Origin: Cardinalis cardinalis
Taxonomy: Eukaryota; Chordata; Aves; Passeriformes; Cardinalidae
Length of the DNA: 64,000 nucleotides
NCBI GenBank assembly: GCA_014549065.1
Contig: JACDOX010000004.1
Location: 14,417,662 to 14,481,661, forward strand
Direction of reading: 5' to 3'
Shown here: piece after piece, positions 48,968-60,330 of the stretch
Position numbering within the stretch: the stretch's first letter is position 1
How the letters are laid out: every line of letters starts with the position of its first letter
Program-made: the position numbers and the translations under genes
The notes under the pieces: generated by a model
What the model was told of the DNA's origin: nothing
Database searches by the model: none
The model's input: the letters and a program-made list of their open reading frames with translations, nothing else

Positions 48968-48973
48968 GTTGTC
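48968..48973. repeat. Right target-site duplication of the ERVK-like LTR
   Basis: GTTGTC follows the CA edge at 48967. The single difference from GCTGTC is a C/T transition, in keeping with ageing after insertion. Confidence 0.6.
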
Positions 48974-49337
48974 TGTGCACATATTTTAGTTTTTTGGTTT
49001 TTTTTTTTTTTTTTAATTCAGTCTCTGAAATAATGCTGAAGCTGTGTCCAGGCTGTCAAACTGGTTTATAGTGATTGTTTTCATAGCATGATACTGGAGG
49101 TATTTGGGTTGTGCTGGAGGACTGTGGAAGGATGCATATCTGTCTTGTTTACACGGCATTTGCAATGGTCTGTGGCACACACTGGCCTTAAACTGGACCT
49201 AGAGATTGCTTCAGAGTGTGCCAATTTAGTCTAAGCTATTCCTCTGAGTGACACACTAAGGCAACAGTGTGCACTCAGTCAAGCAGTAGGGCTGAATGAA
49301 GGTGCTTCTCCCACACTCTATTTTATTTAGCTGAATA
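48974..49337. other. Short spacer between two LTRs, no gene seen
   Basis: Apart from the T tract, nothing is recognisable between the ERVK-like LTR and the family A LTR. Confidence 0.55.
48998..49014. repeat. Poly(T) tract of about 17
   Basis: An uninterrupted T run lies about 30 bp outside the LTR edge. No retropseudogene body is recognisable on either side. Confidence 0.85.
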
Positions 49338-49637
49338 GTCAGAGGAGTCCAACTATCGGTGATATTTTTGCCCAAAGTCCAGAAAGAAATGATGAGGAGG
49401 ACTCCATCTTGTCAGAAGGNTAATTAATTAGTTAATTATATTATATTATTCTATACTATATTACTTTATATCTAAACTGAATCCACCAAGCACTCAACTG
49501 CACTCCACTGCACAACATCTCATCACTGTCAACCAACAGTCCTGACACACACACACATGGATTCAATTGGCCAATGAATCAAAACACTCACACCAGAATC
49601 CAAATATCAATTTCCTTCAGGTAAACAATCTTCCACA
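49338..49637 (-). mobile_element. Endogenous retrovirus solo LTR, family A, minus strand
   Basis: Read on the minus strand it starts TGTGGAAGATTGTTTACCTGA at 49637. It continues TTGATATTTGGATTCTGGTG, TTGATTCATTGGCCAATTGAA, GTGTGTGTGTGTCAGGACTG, CAGTTGAGTGCTTGGTGG, ATTCAGTTTAGATATAAAGTA, the AT-rich run, CCTTCTGACAAGATGGAGTCC and GCAAAAATATCA. It shares this order with the plus-strand copy at 10768. The CA-repeat segment near 49541-49552 is part of the LTR and not an independent microsatellite. The 3' edge is uncertain (49360 or about 49338). The polyadenylation signal seen in the other copy is replaced by AATTAA. Confidence 0.85.
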
Positions 49638-52600
49638 ATGCATTCCACTTGTGAACAACACAGGAGCAGTATATGAGGTAAGAACTGTTTTTTCTTTCTC
49701 TGAGGTTCAGAGAATGTGAATCCCAGAAATATCCTTGGGAAATTNTGNCTTGCTTTTCTCTGTGAAGAGAAATGTGGCTACATCCAACTGCTGAGTTGTT
49801 GCCCCCTTAGCATAGATCTGCTTCCAGATCTACCCAAACCTACCTTAGGATCACAAATATCAGTTTTTTCTACAGAGGCCGCACTGGAATTCCTGTGCTC
49901 AGCTGCTAATGGCTGTGGTGCACAGGTCCTGCTGACACTGTGTGCTCTTTTGTTTGCCACTGGCTTGCTGATAGTCTGCAGCTGCTTTAGGTGGTTCTTA
50001 ATTTTTATTCCAGCTCGGTGATAACAAGCAGTCCACACAAACCACACTTCACAGAAGTAAGATATATTTGGCATCATTTCCTACTTCTCAAATAGCCTGT
50101 TTCCCCAGAATGGGGTCATCCTAGTGAGGCAGATTCAAACATTTGCTTAATGCATAAAGATGCCCTTACTGTTTGTTTCAATTCAGTTTTATTTCTATCT
50201 TTAAACAGACTTTTCTATAGTAATGCACCAAAATGCTACAAAACCTACATACTCATGGGAGTACCCTTAGCTTGAGTCAGCTCCTGTGCTCTCCAGCAGA
50301 TGTCTTAAGAGTTTTATTCACCTTCATTNTATCTTCCTATTAGGAGTTTCTTCTTTCTGCCCTTCTGCCTTGTCTGCATGCCTCCAATTTTGTACACCAT
50401 ACCAACAATTCTTTAAAAAANGCACACCTCACATTTCCTATAAACACAAGTTTCCTCTGAGATTAACCTATTTTTGAACAAGGCATCAATTCATCTGAAG
50501 ACTTTATGAATTCTTGTTGCCTTTTCAAATTCAATGAAAAATATTTACAACATTTTATGATAAGGACACATGGCATGTTCCTGTTTCATCCTGATTCAAA
50601 TATTTGCTGTATTGTGATTGAGACTCNTGGCTCCATTAGGTTTGCTGGATACTCTAAGTTCTGCCAACAAATTTTCTTGTACAGCATCTAACTTCTGTGG
50701 GAGTTCCTGTGAAATTTGTATTGCTCAAACAAAAAACAACAACAAAAAAATCATTATCTGTACCCTTAGAATGCTTGCCTAAAATAGGATGGCACCCAAA
50801 AAACTAAGCTTGCCAATTTCTGATCTCACATTTTGGTTTTCCAGTAGATATGAAGATTTTTGTCTCTGGCTCTCAATTTTTTAAAAAGTTGGGGACAAAA
50901 GAGAGAAAACAGAGGGAATTCCCCTCTGAGTACACGTAATTTTCCAGATAATAGCAGAGGGTTGACATTTTTCATAATCACTGTACCTTGCACAGACATT
51001 AAAAATTTGAATGGCTCCATGCAGTGCAAAAAATTATACCCCAGTCTTGCTCCTATGTTCCAAATTTCAGTTAAAACCTTTTTTATGGGAGTCCATGCAA
51101 CCCTATCATCAAAGTTGAAAAGGCAAACTCTTCATCACATATGATTTAAAAGAATATTAGAATTTAATATCCATTGATTCAGAACTTCTTTGTAAATTAC
51201 TGGTTTAGGGTAAAAGACAGATTTTCCATTAAATCCTTATTTGTGCAAATTCAAGATCAAAAAGAATGTAGTGAAATGCTTTAGAATTTCACATAATTCA
51301 GGAATACTTAAGCAGCCTCTCCATTGAACAGTGACCTTCTATTATTCTGTATTTCAGGCTCAGGGAGCCCTTCTGTTCATGTGTTGACTACTAAAAATAT
51401 TATTTATTGTGAATTTTTCATGTTCTAAGTATTATATATTTGCTGTGTTCTTGCTAGCTACTGCAGGATCTTTTGGTGGGGATTTTGGTGTTAGTGGTGA
51501 GGGAAGGGGATGATTTATTTTACCAGATGAGCTTCTAAAAGTAGACTGTTGTATTAAATTGATAACTGCCATAATTNTACAAATGGGTGGGGAAATTAAT
51601 AAGTGTTGTCATTTTCTTAAAGAATAAGAACATTACTAAAACATGCACACTTAAAAGGATGAAGGCAGCCTGCTAGGAGGTTTACTTTCAGTAAACAAGA
51701 GATTCAAGTGAAAAAATAGTTTTCATTCTTAGTGGGCATATTTCTTCCATCATTTTTATAGTAAAGGCAACATGAAGTCAGCAAAGAGAGATCTGAGAAT
51801 TGGTAAAGCCAGGAAAATGCTTTTTAGGGATTTTTGACTCAGAGGCAGACTTTAATAGGCAAATTNTAATTAGAATTGTCTGAGTGCCTGAGGCATGCAA
51901 GTTTGCTCCCATGCCTTGTCCCTGTCCTGCATGAAAGATGATGACTGTGTCCCAGCATCCCTGGAGCAATGGTGGGAAAGAGATCATGGCCAGCAATTCT
52001 GCTTGCCCTAACAGAGGAAGGGTGGGCTACAACTCTATCTTATACAAGACCAGCTGTGGGATTCAAACTGTCAGACAGTCTTGTCATCCAAAATATGTCG
52101 AAGCTGCCACATTCACATCAACTTTCCCAGTGAGTCAGAGCTTATCTGCCATCCCCCACTGACGGCCAGAGTCTGACTTACAGCAGGCTATGTGTTAAAG
52201 TCACCATAAAATCCCATGCAAGTCTTTCACCAGCCACAGTGCCACGCCTGACAGAACAAGCTTTGAATAAGGATTTTTATTTTCAAACTTATAATAATGT
52301 CCATGAAACTAGGTCAACAGAAATCATTGCATTTCTAGAAAGAGCACTTCTCATTACCACTAATCACAAAAATGAATCATCTGCAAGCTGCCTGCACTTA
52401 CAACTGTCTTGCTTAGTTTATTGGATGGCACAGTGCCTGCTCATGTGTTGTTTAGACGTATTATAGGGAATAGGTGTCAGAAAAAATGATTTTACCAGGA
52501 TAATTTAAATAGAACAACAACTGTTATCTTGTTAGCAATAATTTCCCTTTTGGTGACACAAGAAGAAAGCATAATTCTCCCATGAAGCTTTCCAGCCTGC

Positions 52601-55600
52601 TGGCANCTGCTCCCTGCTGCAGCATCATGAAGTTTAGTCAGAGTCCTGGACTGCTGTCTCTGAGATGGGGCCCATTCTTGCCAGGGATACCAGAACATCA
52701 AGAACATGTTTTCATCTTACTCAAATTGCAAATCTTGCTTTGATATTAAAGACTAGGAAAATACAAAAGAGGAAATGTTTCCTAGCCAGCAGTTTGGGGT
52801 TTTTTTCCTCTTCTGTCTCTTGCTGGAGCTAATTCTCCCCAAAGGACTTCATCTTTTCAGCTGGACAAAATGTTCTGAACTTTTTGCATTAAAGTTTTTG
52901 GATCTTCTGTAAAACCCATCAAGAAGGGGATTTCTAAAGAAGCCTGAGCATACCCATTGCCTCTGGTTTCAAGTGCTCTGAATCAGTTATGAGGGATACA
53001 CTGATTGTCTCCTTCCAGAGGCGTCAAATAATTGCAGGAATTTGAGTTTAATTACCCCTTTCTGTCTGTTTTCTTTTCTTTTCCTATTCAAATAAGTCAG
53101 AACTGTAAACATGAAAATAAACAATTCTTGCTCAGCTTCTCATCATAGGGTAACACAGTTCAAACCACTTCTCAACTCCCACTCAGCATTCAGAAAACAG
53201 AGCATCTCACACAGAGCACCTGCCATCTTGCAGAATAGTGCCATATGTGATTATCTACAAGATTTATGTAGAGATGTAACACCAAACTTAAGACAGAGAG
53301 GAACGTTTCCTCCTACTGGGGGCTCTGGTTAGACACTGCATAAAAATTGTGCAGGTACCTCCATGATCCCTTTTTTGTCTTGCCTCTTATTTTAATTATT
53401 GAGAAAGCATAAGTAAGAACTGTCAGAAAAAGTAAGACTGCAATAAGGTTAAAAATACCTCAGCAGGGATATGAATTATTGCAGTGTGCTACCACTGTTT
53501 TGTTTTTGCTTTCATAATCCAATAATATGTCTTGAAAATGTCATTTGTTTAGTCATTTTAAGCATGTTCTGATTTGAAAACCAAAAAGTGGATTTTCATT
53601 TTCTGTATTTCAGAAAATAGGTTGAAAATATTTTAGCAAATTAGTTTCCATTTCAGTTAGCAAATTTGTCTGTCAAGTACTCAGGCATCCATGTTTGTGA
53701 TCAAAGCCCATCTAATTGAGTTTTGTAAATTTTTAAAGAAGATCCAGAGAGAGGGCAGTATGTATTTGTTTCATAAACTGCAGGAGCATATGTTCTAAAC
53801 GATATGTATTTAAAGAGCTGACTGAAATACAGGCATATTCATGACATTTTCCTATGAAACATTTAATTGTTGCCATTATGTTGGAGAAAAAAATACCAAC
53901 TAGATTTTTTTAACAGTCGCTGCCACCAAAACTGACTTCTAAGGAGAATTCATTAAACCTTTTCTTCACATTTATTCTAAAGAAAATTATTGAAATAATG
54001 ATGCTATAGTTAGGGGGAATAATAAGGATGAATAGTATTATTCATAATAATCTTCATATCTATCACGCATTAGCATATGAACAATAGACATCTAATATTT
54101 TCAGCTACTTTCTTTATTCTCTCATTCCTCTCTGTGTATGGGACATAATTGTTTTGAGTTTTTACATTTCAGCTGGCTATGATGACTAGCTAAATACTGG
54201 TATTACTAATCTGAAAAATTTTAGCNTTCTGGAAGTCAGATGTGTCATCCAACTGACCAACTGGAGAATCCTTTGGAGTGCGGTGGTATAAAAACCACAG
54301 AAGACTTGTTAATTAAAATAATTTAAAAATAAAAGATAGGTACAGTTTTTGCTGTAATCCCAAAGCTGCAGTAATTTATCAACTGGAAGACATGTTAACA
54401 GGGACCTGAGTTAATTGATTGAAATGAACAAGACTTCATATGCGTCTTGAAATTTTAGCATAATTCTCTAGTGTTATTCATCTTGGTGACAGAGAAGAAC
54501 TTTCCTGATGTTCTGCTGCTAATAAATACTTTTTAATTCAGCTAAAGTTATTGCTGGTGGAATACTCTGTTTCTAAATTTAAAAGCTTAAGCAGATGTCC
54601 AAAGCACAAAGGAATACCTGCTTATATATTCTTAAATGAGAAGTCCCAAATGTACAGCTACACAGACTCCATAGCTCAGGGAGAGGAAAACAGTACAAAT
54701 GGGTCTTTGAAAGAATGGAAAATTAACGTGTCTCCTGACCTGCAAACAGAACAATGTTTTTGATTTTGATGACAATTTTAATGATATTTGTGTTAACACT
54801 ACTTTTACTCTGCTTGAGACTTGTCCAGGCTCAACTCCCATAAGCATACAAGAGCACAGGGCTTGTAAGAGAAAGAGAATTAACAAAATGGAAATCTGTA
54901 AACTACATCAGTGCCAAATTGCGCTGGTAGGTGGCAACATGAATCCAGTCTTGCGTATTACAGAGGAGGTGAGAAAGGCAGCACAGTTTCTTTAATCTCA
55001 CGCTTTCTCTTCCTGCTCGTAGGAAGATCCCAAGTGGTTTTTTCACAAAAAGACATCCAACTCTTCCCAACTGATTTCTATTTTTTTTTCCTAGGGAATG
55101 AGGCAAGTGGGAGGAAAGAATACAGCATTGTTCTGCATGGACTGTAATTTTTTCAGAAAAACTGTTTTACCTCATAAAACATAGCGTCGTCAAGTNTATA
55201 ACAGTTTGTGGAAATATACCAGTCTAGAGCCAGAGATACCCCAGCATCCACAGGAAGGAAATAAATTTTCAGAGGTGAATTATCACCCCAAGTGGTAAGG
55301 GGCAAGTTCCAATGGGAAAGTTATATGCTGCAATGCTCAGTGCTACAGTTGTTGATGGTCTGGTGCCAGTCCCAGGTTTAGAGCAGCTTCAGGAGTTGCA
55401 TTTGCACCATAGGCTCAGGCACATATGCTTTCCTTGTACTGAATGTAGTGAACACAGGGAGCTGGGGATGCTGAGGATGTTGGAGTAAGGCACTAAAGTT
55501 GCTGGGAAGGCATGTTTCTGAAGGCATGCAATTCTTTAGNAAACAAGTGAAGTTTCTCACCTATTTTTCCCCTTTTCTTTTTTTTATTAACCCATTTAAC

Positions 55601-56436
55601 CTCCATGAGAATACAAGAGTAGATTTCCTGAGTCAGAGTTTATGTAACTTGAAGCAATTTCAAACAGATGATCTTCAGCAATAAAAAATAAAAAACATCT
55701 ATGTGTTGCATAGTCTCTGGGTTGCCATGTATCCTATCCACTCTATCACTCCCCTTCCTCAACTGGAGAAAGAAGAAATTCTGATGAGAATTTGGCCATC
55801 ATCATGGCCTGAGCCATCTAAACCCAATACAGTCTGCCATGCCAAAACTAAAGGAGGAAAGAGAGGGGCAGGTTAAAAATAATTTTAAAAAGGAACAAAA
55901 TGAAAGAAACAAACAAAACCCTAAACAAATAACAAAAGCAAAGAAACAAAAAACTACAAGCAATGCATCAAACCTGGGGAGGGCAACAATCATTCATTTG
56001 ACCATATGCTTGACTGGTGAAAGACTGAGGGCCTGGAAAGGATGAGTGGCTGAAGCTCTGCCTTCCAGCATAAATTGTCTTGTGTTTCTTCAATCCTCTG
56101 CACCACTGTGCTGTATTCCACTCTGCTGGCATGGTTGAGGAATGGAAAGGAGGAGGTGAGTCATCAGTGACATGCATAGAAAGTGTGCAGCGAGGAGTGG
56201 CTGTGCCACAGAGCAAATGCACTCCTCTGTGCTCCCCACACACCAGAGCCCCAGCTGCCCACAGCACCCGGCTCACCTCCCCAGGCCTGCCTTAGCTCGG
56301 GTCATCACCTATCTTGTGTTGGTTTGGAGTCAGGGGATGGCTGAGGGCACAATCATGGGCACCAGGACAGGTGGACACACAGCACTGCCTGGCCAAGCAG
56401 ACACATCCACTGACAACATCTGCCTGAAAATGAACA
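49638..56436. other. Unique-looking DNA, no gene seen
   Basis: No supported gene. Overlapping frames of about 100 codons occur on opposite strands at 49716-50077, and again at 55968-56474, where an A-rich stretch at 55860-55965 is followed by a GC-richer patch up to the CR1 tail. None has a recognisable domain. Confidence 0.5.
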
Positions 56437-56565
56437 AGCCAGGTTTGGATGGGGCTTTGAGCAACCTGGTATAGAGGAAAGTGTTCTCNCCCTTGGCAGG
56501 GGTCTGGAGCAAGGTGATCTTTAAGATCCTTTCCAACCCAAACCACTCTGATTTCTATGATCCTA
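56437..56565 (+). mobile_element. CR1 LINE 3' end, plus strand
   Basis: AGCCAGGTTTGGATGGGGCTT, TGAGCAACCTGGTATAGAGG, CCCTTGGCAGGGGTCTGGAG, GATCTTTAAGATCCTTTCCAA and CCCAAACCACTCTGATTTCTA are the last 130 bp of a typical avian CR1. The terminal repeats are partly mutated (GATTTCTATGATCCTA). It is strongly 5'-truncated. Frames of 68-101 codons crossing it on both strands are not genes. Confidence 0.92.
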
Positions 56566-58574
56566 CAANCATTTCTCAGTCTAGGTGTCTGAATCAACCA
56601 GATCCTGAGCTCTGAGGCGATGTGAGGAGTGGATGCATATTAGGAATTTTTTTTTCACTTCTGTCAGCAGCTTCTACATCAGCAGCTTGGCATTAGAATT
56701 TGAGTTTTAATTGGTGAATAACCTGCCAATCAAATTTATAAAATGTACAGGAGGTACTTTTAAATTTTTACATTCTTGAAGCATTTGTGATCTTTTTCAC
56801 ATATCTTTTAGCCTATCTCTCTCTTATTACTTGAATAAAAGAAGTGGGAGGATGAAAAAGAGAACAGCAAGGGCTCGAGAATCTTGTTATAAAGATACAG
56901 AACATCATCTGTAGGTGGTGATATAAAAAATTACAAGAAATGTTCCTCTCTGTTACTGTATATAGACATGCCTGGTCAAAGTCTACCACTACAAACACCA
57001 GGATATAACCACGTTGCTGAACGTCATTATCCCACTTTCTCAGTAGCTTNGTTAGGAAGTCTGACGTCAAATTCCTTAAGTCTTTCTGAGTGTTTTTGGC
57101 TTTCTCAAGAATTAATTTATCAATCATTGGCTTTTGCAATCACATGCTCTTTCCAGCTAAAATTGCACTAGAAAGTTGTTGTCTGAGTTACTTTATCTTT
57201 ACTTTAACTCCTCTCTCTTGGAGTCAGTTGGATGTCAATCTGAATTGTGATCTGGTGTTTGTTTTAAAAGCAGCCACCTGGATGGTTTTGGTTTTATTCT
57301 TCACTCTGGTTTTTCAGACCACTAAAAAAAATTTCCTCATCCTCTTTCTCATTTTGGGGAATTTTTTTTTTTGCTTCTTTTTTTTATCTATTTTTTTTTT
57401 GCCTCACCAGTTTGGTGACATTCTATTTTCAGAAATAATTTAGTCAGAAGTAAGAACTCAACCCTTCAAACAGCATTTCATCAGGTAAGTGTCTGAAAAA
57501 AAAATTACTAAAACATGCTACCAGTGCTAAAATATTCATCTATCAGTTCATATAAAAGAAAGTTTTTCCTGTCACTTTAGGATTATCCAAGAGAAAATAG
57601 NACTGTCTGGAAAGACATTTTTTGCAATGAGGTATTGATTTTGAGGAAGTTTTTGCAATAGAAATGTTTATGAGATCCAAGGCAGTCTGGTCACTTCTAA
57701 TGGCAGCTTGGAATAGAGATCTGAAATGAAAACCTGGTATTGATCTGAAAAAAGATGTCTTCAGTAGGGTGCCATTTTTGAAACCAAAAAGATAGTGTAT
57801 TGTTCTAGTGTAAAACACAAACCCATTTCCAAAACTTAAGAGCTCATAAAACTGCCAAACAGTTAGTTGCTAATGAGTTACATGTCAAGAGGGACTCGTG
57901 GCTATGAAGATCAGATGGTTTTTTACTTATTTTTTCCTAACAGAATGTTCTCTCTGAAGAGGGGAATCCCTGAATGGCAGTGTTGAAGCAGTGGTGCCAT
58001 CTCTGTCGCAGTGTTTACAGAAAATGGCTGCTCCATCATCCTTGTTCTCAAGACAATGGCACTTTGAAGGCAGTGGAAGATTACTCCATCCCCTGAAAGC
58101 ATCCTGAAGTTCAAGGCTGGCTGTGAGCCTGGGCAGACCACANTGCTCCCCAGGAAAGCAAACTGTTGGGGCATCAGCACAGCACAGGCACTGCTTCCCA
58201 CTCCTCCCGTTTGCGACCCCTGGGAAGCCAGGCTGGCTGCTGCCACTGCCTCTGCAAATGTGTGCAAAGGTGTGTGCAAAACAGGCTGTCCTTGGAGCAG
58301 GGTGGGACACAGGATGGGAGCACACTCTCTCAGCAGCACCAGCAATTGCTGTGTCTGCATCTCTGCAAGTGTATGGAAAGAGCAGGACCAACAAGCTGGA
58401 TTTCTCAGGGCTCTCACATTCTTTCTGGCTCCCCCAGCTTCCTGTGCCAGGAGCAGGAGCATCATGGCTTTGTTTCAGGTCAATGAAATTCAGCTTTGGT
58501 GCTTTCCTGAGAAGCCATTTCCCGAGCCCCAGCTCTGATAAAGACCTAACATCATCATTAGGAGACAAAAATAG
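56566..58574. other. No supported gene; GC-richer patch at 57920-58560
   Basis: The left part is AT-rich, with T tracts at 57361-57372 and 57390-57401. The patch at 57920-58560 contains the longest frame of the window (233 codons, 57927-58628 minus) together with a 180-codon minus frame and 154-, 106- and 92-codon plus frames. Openness in several frames at once indicates composition rather than coding. I recognise no domain, and the 233-codon frame begins inside the LTR fragment at 58575. Confidence 0.5.
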
Positions 58575-59005
58575 TGTGATGGGCTGACCCCAGTTAGCAG
58601 CTAAGCCTCCACCCAGTTTTTTGTTCATGTCTCCACAGCAGAAAGGAGGAGAGAATCACAGGGAAGTATGGAAAACTCCTAGGTTGAGATAAAAATAGTT
58701 TGATAAGTGAAGAAAAATAACAAAACCAAAATCAAGTGATGCAAAGGCAATCTCTGATGAGGAGACTGGTGCCCAGTCAGTCTCAGAGCAAGGGCTACTT
58801 CCCTGGGCTGTAATCCTTAGCACAGTGCTACAGTGGATGGAACATCTCTTTGGTCAGTTCAGGTCATGTGTCCTGCCTGAACCTCCTCCCAAATACTTGT
58901 GCATCCTCAGCCTACAACAGCTGAACCACTGATGTGCTATCAACACTGCTCTGGCCACAAATCTTGAAACACATCTCCCCATGGGCCACTTACCCCAAGG
59001 TATTT
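58575..59005 (-). mobile_element. LTR fragment, family B, minus strand
   Basis: On the plus strand it reads TGTGATGGGCTGACCCCAGTT, CCTCCACCCAGTTTTTTGTTC, AACTCCTAGGTTGAGATAAAA, GTGATGCAAAGGCAATCTC, TGGTGCCCAGTCAGTCTCAGA, CTCTTTGGTCAGTTCAGGTCA, CTCCTCCCAAATACTTGTGCA and TGTGCTATCAACACTGCTC. This is the reverse complement of the family B LTR layout also seen at 23326-23893. The middle part differs in sequence from that copy, suggesting another subfamily. The 5' end of the LTR (right side here) fades after the ACAAATC block and appears lost. Confidence 0.75.
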
Positions 59006-60119
59006 CCTTATCAGCACTCCTAGGAGCAGCACTGGGAATTTTCAGGGAGGTATTTATCAAGGCTAGTAAGTAGAAAAAATATAGCTTAGGGTAAAAGCTT
59101 AAAATGGGGTTAAAATAAAGTTGAAATATGTTATGGTTTAGATTCATGTTTCAATGTGGTTTTTAATGTATATGGCAATACAGAGTCCCTTCTATGGTTC
59201 AGAATATCACAAAGCATTTTTGAAAATATTTTTCCTTTTTTAAGTTGGAATGCACTGAAATATACTTTTGCTAGCAGTTGGGAATTGGACTAGCAAGGAC
59301 CAAAATTTATGAACTTAATTTTGTGCTCAAAATATTCAAGTTTCTGGGTTTGCATATATTTATTNTGTTTCCTTTACTGATATGGCAGACTTTTTTTCCT
59401 ATTTCTTCTGAGATTAAAATATTCTCACTAATGAAGATCCATTTGCTTTTATTTTGCACGCAGTAATCTTCAATTTTTCTTTATATACTTTTGGTCAATA
59501 TGATAAAATATTTGAAAAACTTATTTTAGTCCCAGTCCTGAGATTTTTTGGCGTGTGTTTTTCTTGGGGGTTTACATCTTTCTTCAAAACACTGGAAGAT
59601 GTACTGTGGACATACATCATAGCAAATAAATGAGTAAACTCATTGCATCAAGCACTTAACATCACAGCAACCCACTCACTTGTCTCTTGAAAAATTCACC
59701 AATAAGATCACTGACATTGTTAATTGTTATTTCCTTTTCCCAGTAAATGTTTAAGAAGGATGCTCAAAAAAGAATTCTGACTTTTCTTACATAAAGGAAA
59801 TTATTAAAAAAACTCCTAAGACCCCAAGAGACATTAGCCCCTGAATTTGAAGCCTGTGTAGGTGGCATTACTCTCAAAGTAAGGTTTTTGTTCTTCAAAA
59901 TGTGTTTTAACAGGAGCTCTCTTTGGGGACTGTTTTAAGGCAATGAAACCAAGTAAAGCCTTGACAGCAAATTCACTAAGTATGGATGGGCACATCCCAG
60001 GGACGAAGGCAATTCTTTCTGTTAAGTCTATCTTTTGAAGCTCTCTCTTCTTCTAATCTTCTGGCAATACTCTAGCTGTCGCCTTTGAGTAAATCTTGCA
60101 AAGATTTTTTTTTCCTGTA
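59006..60119. other. Unique-looking AT-rich DNA, no gene seen
   Basis: No supported gene or repeat beyond the LTR edge. Confidence 0.5.
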
Positions 60120-60330
60120 GTAGAAATAAAACCTCGTGTTCCTTAGGAGTGGAGAAATGTATGCAGGTAGGCAGCCAGGCAATCTCCCTGGCTGTGCTGT
60201 GTCGTGCCTCAGTTGAGGGATGCTGCGTGCTCAGCGACTGTCAGTGCAGCTTCTCCAAGGAGCTTTAAATTGCTCTCTTGAAATCCAGTTGCAGGGGCTC
60301 GTTGTCTTCTGTTTGAGTACGCAAACTGAA
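60120..60330. other. Small CpG-retaining unique patch
   Basis: CG dinucleotides occur in CTCGTGTTCC, GTGTCGTGCC, GCTGCGTGCTCAGCGACTG, GGCTCGTTG and GTACGCAAAC within about 200 bp in a CpG-poor setting. No repeat or ORF explains them. It could be a small conserved element or chance. Confidence 0.3.

Noticed and set aside
49338..49637. CA microsatellite near 49541-49552 as an independent feature
   Set aside because: The GT/CA run is part of the family A LTR U3 region.
10768..49637. A provirus bounded by the two family A LTRs
   Set aside because: The LTRs are in opposite orientation, 38 kb apart, with no gag, pol or env between them. They are independent solo LTRs.
55860..55965. A-rich stretch as the tail of a processed pseudogene
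   Set aside because: The A-rich run is interspersed with C and G, and no gene-like body precedes it on the plus strand.
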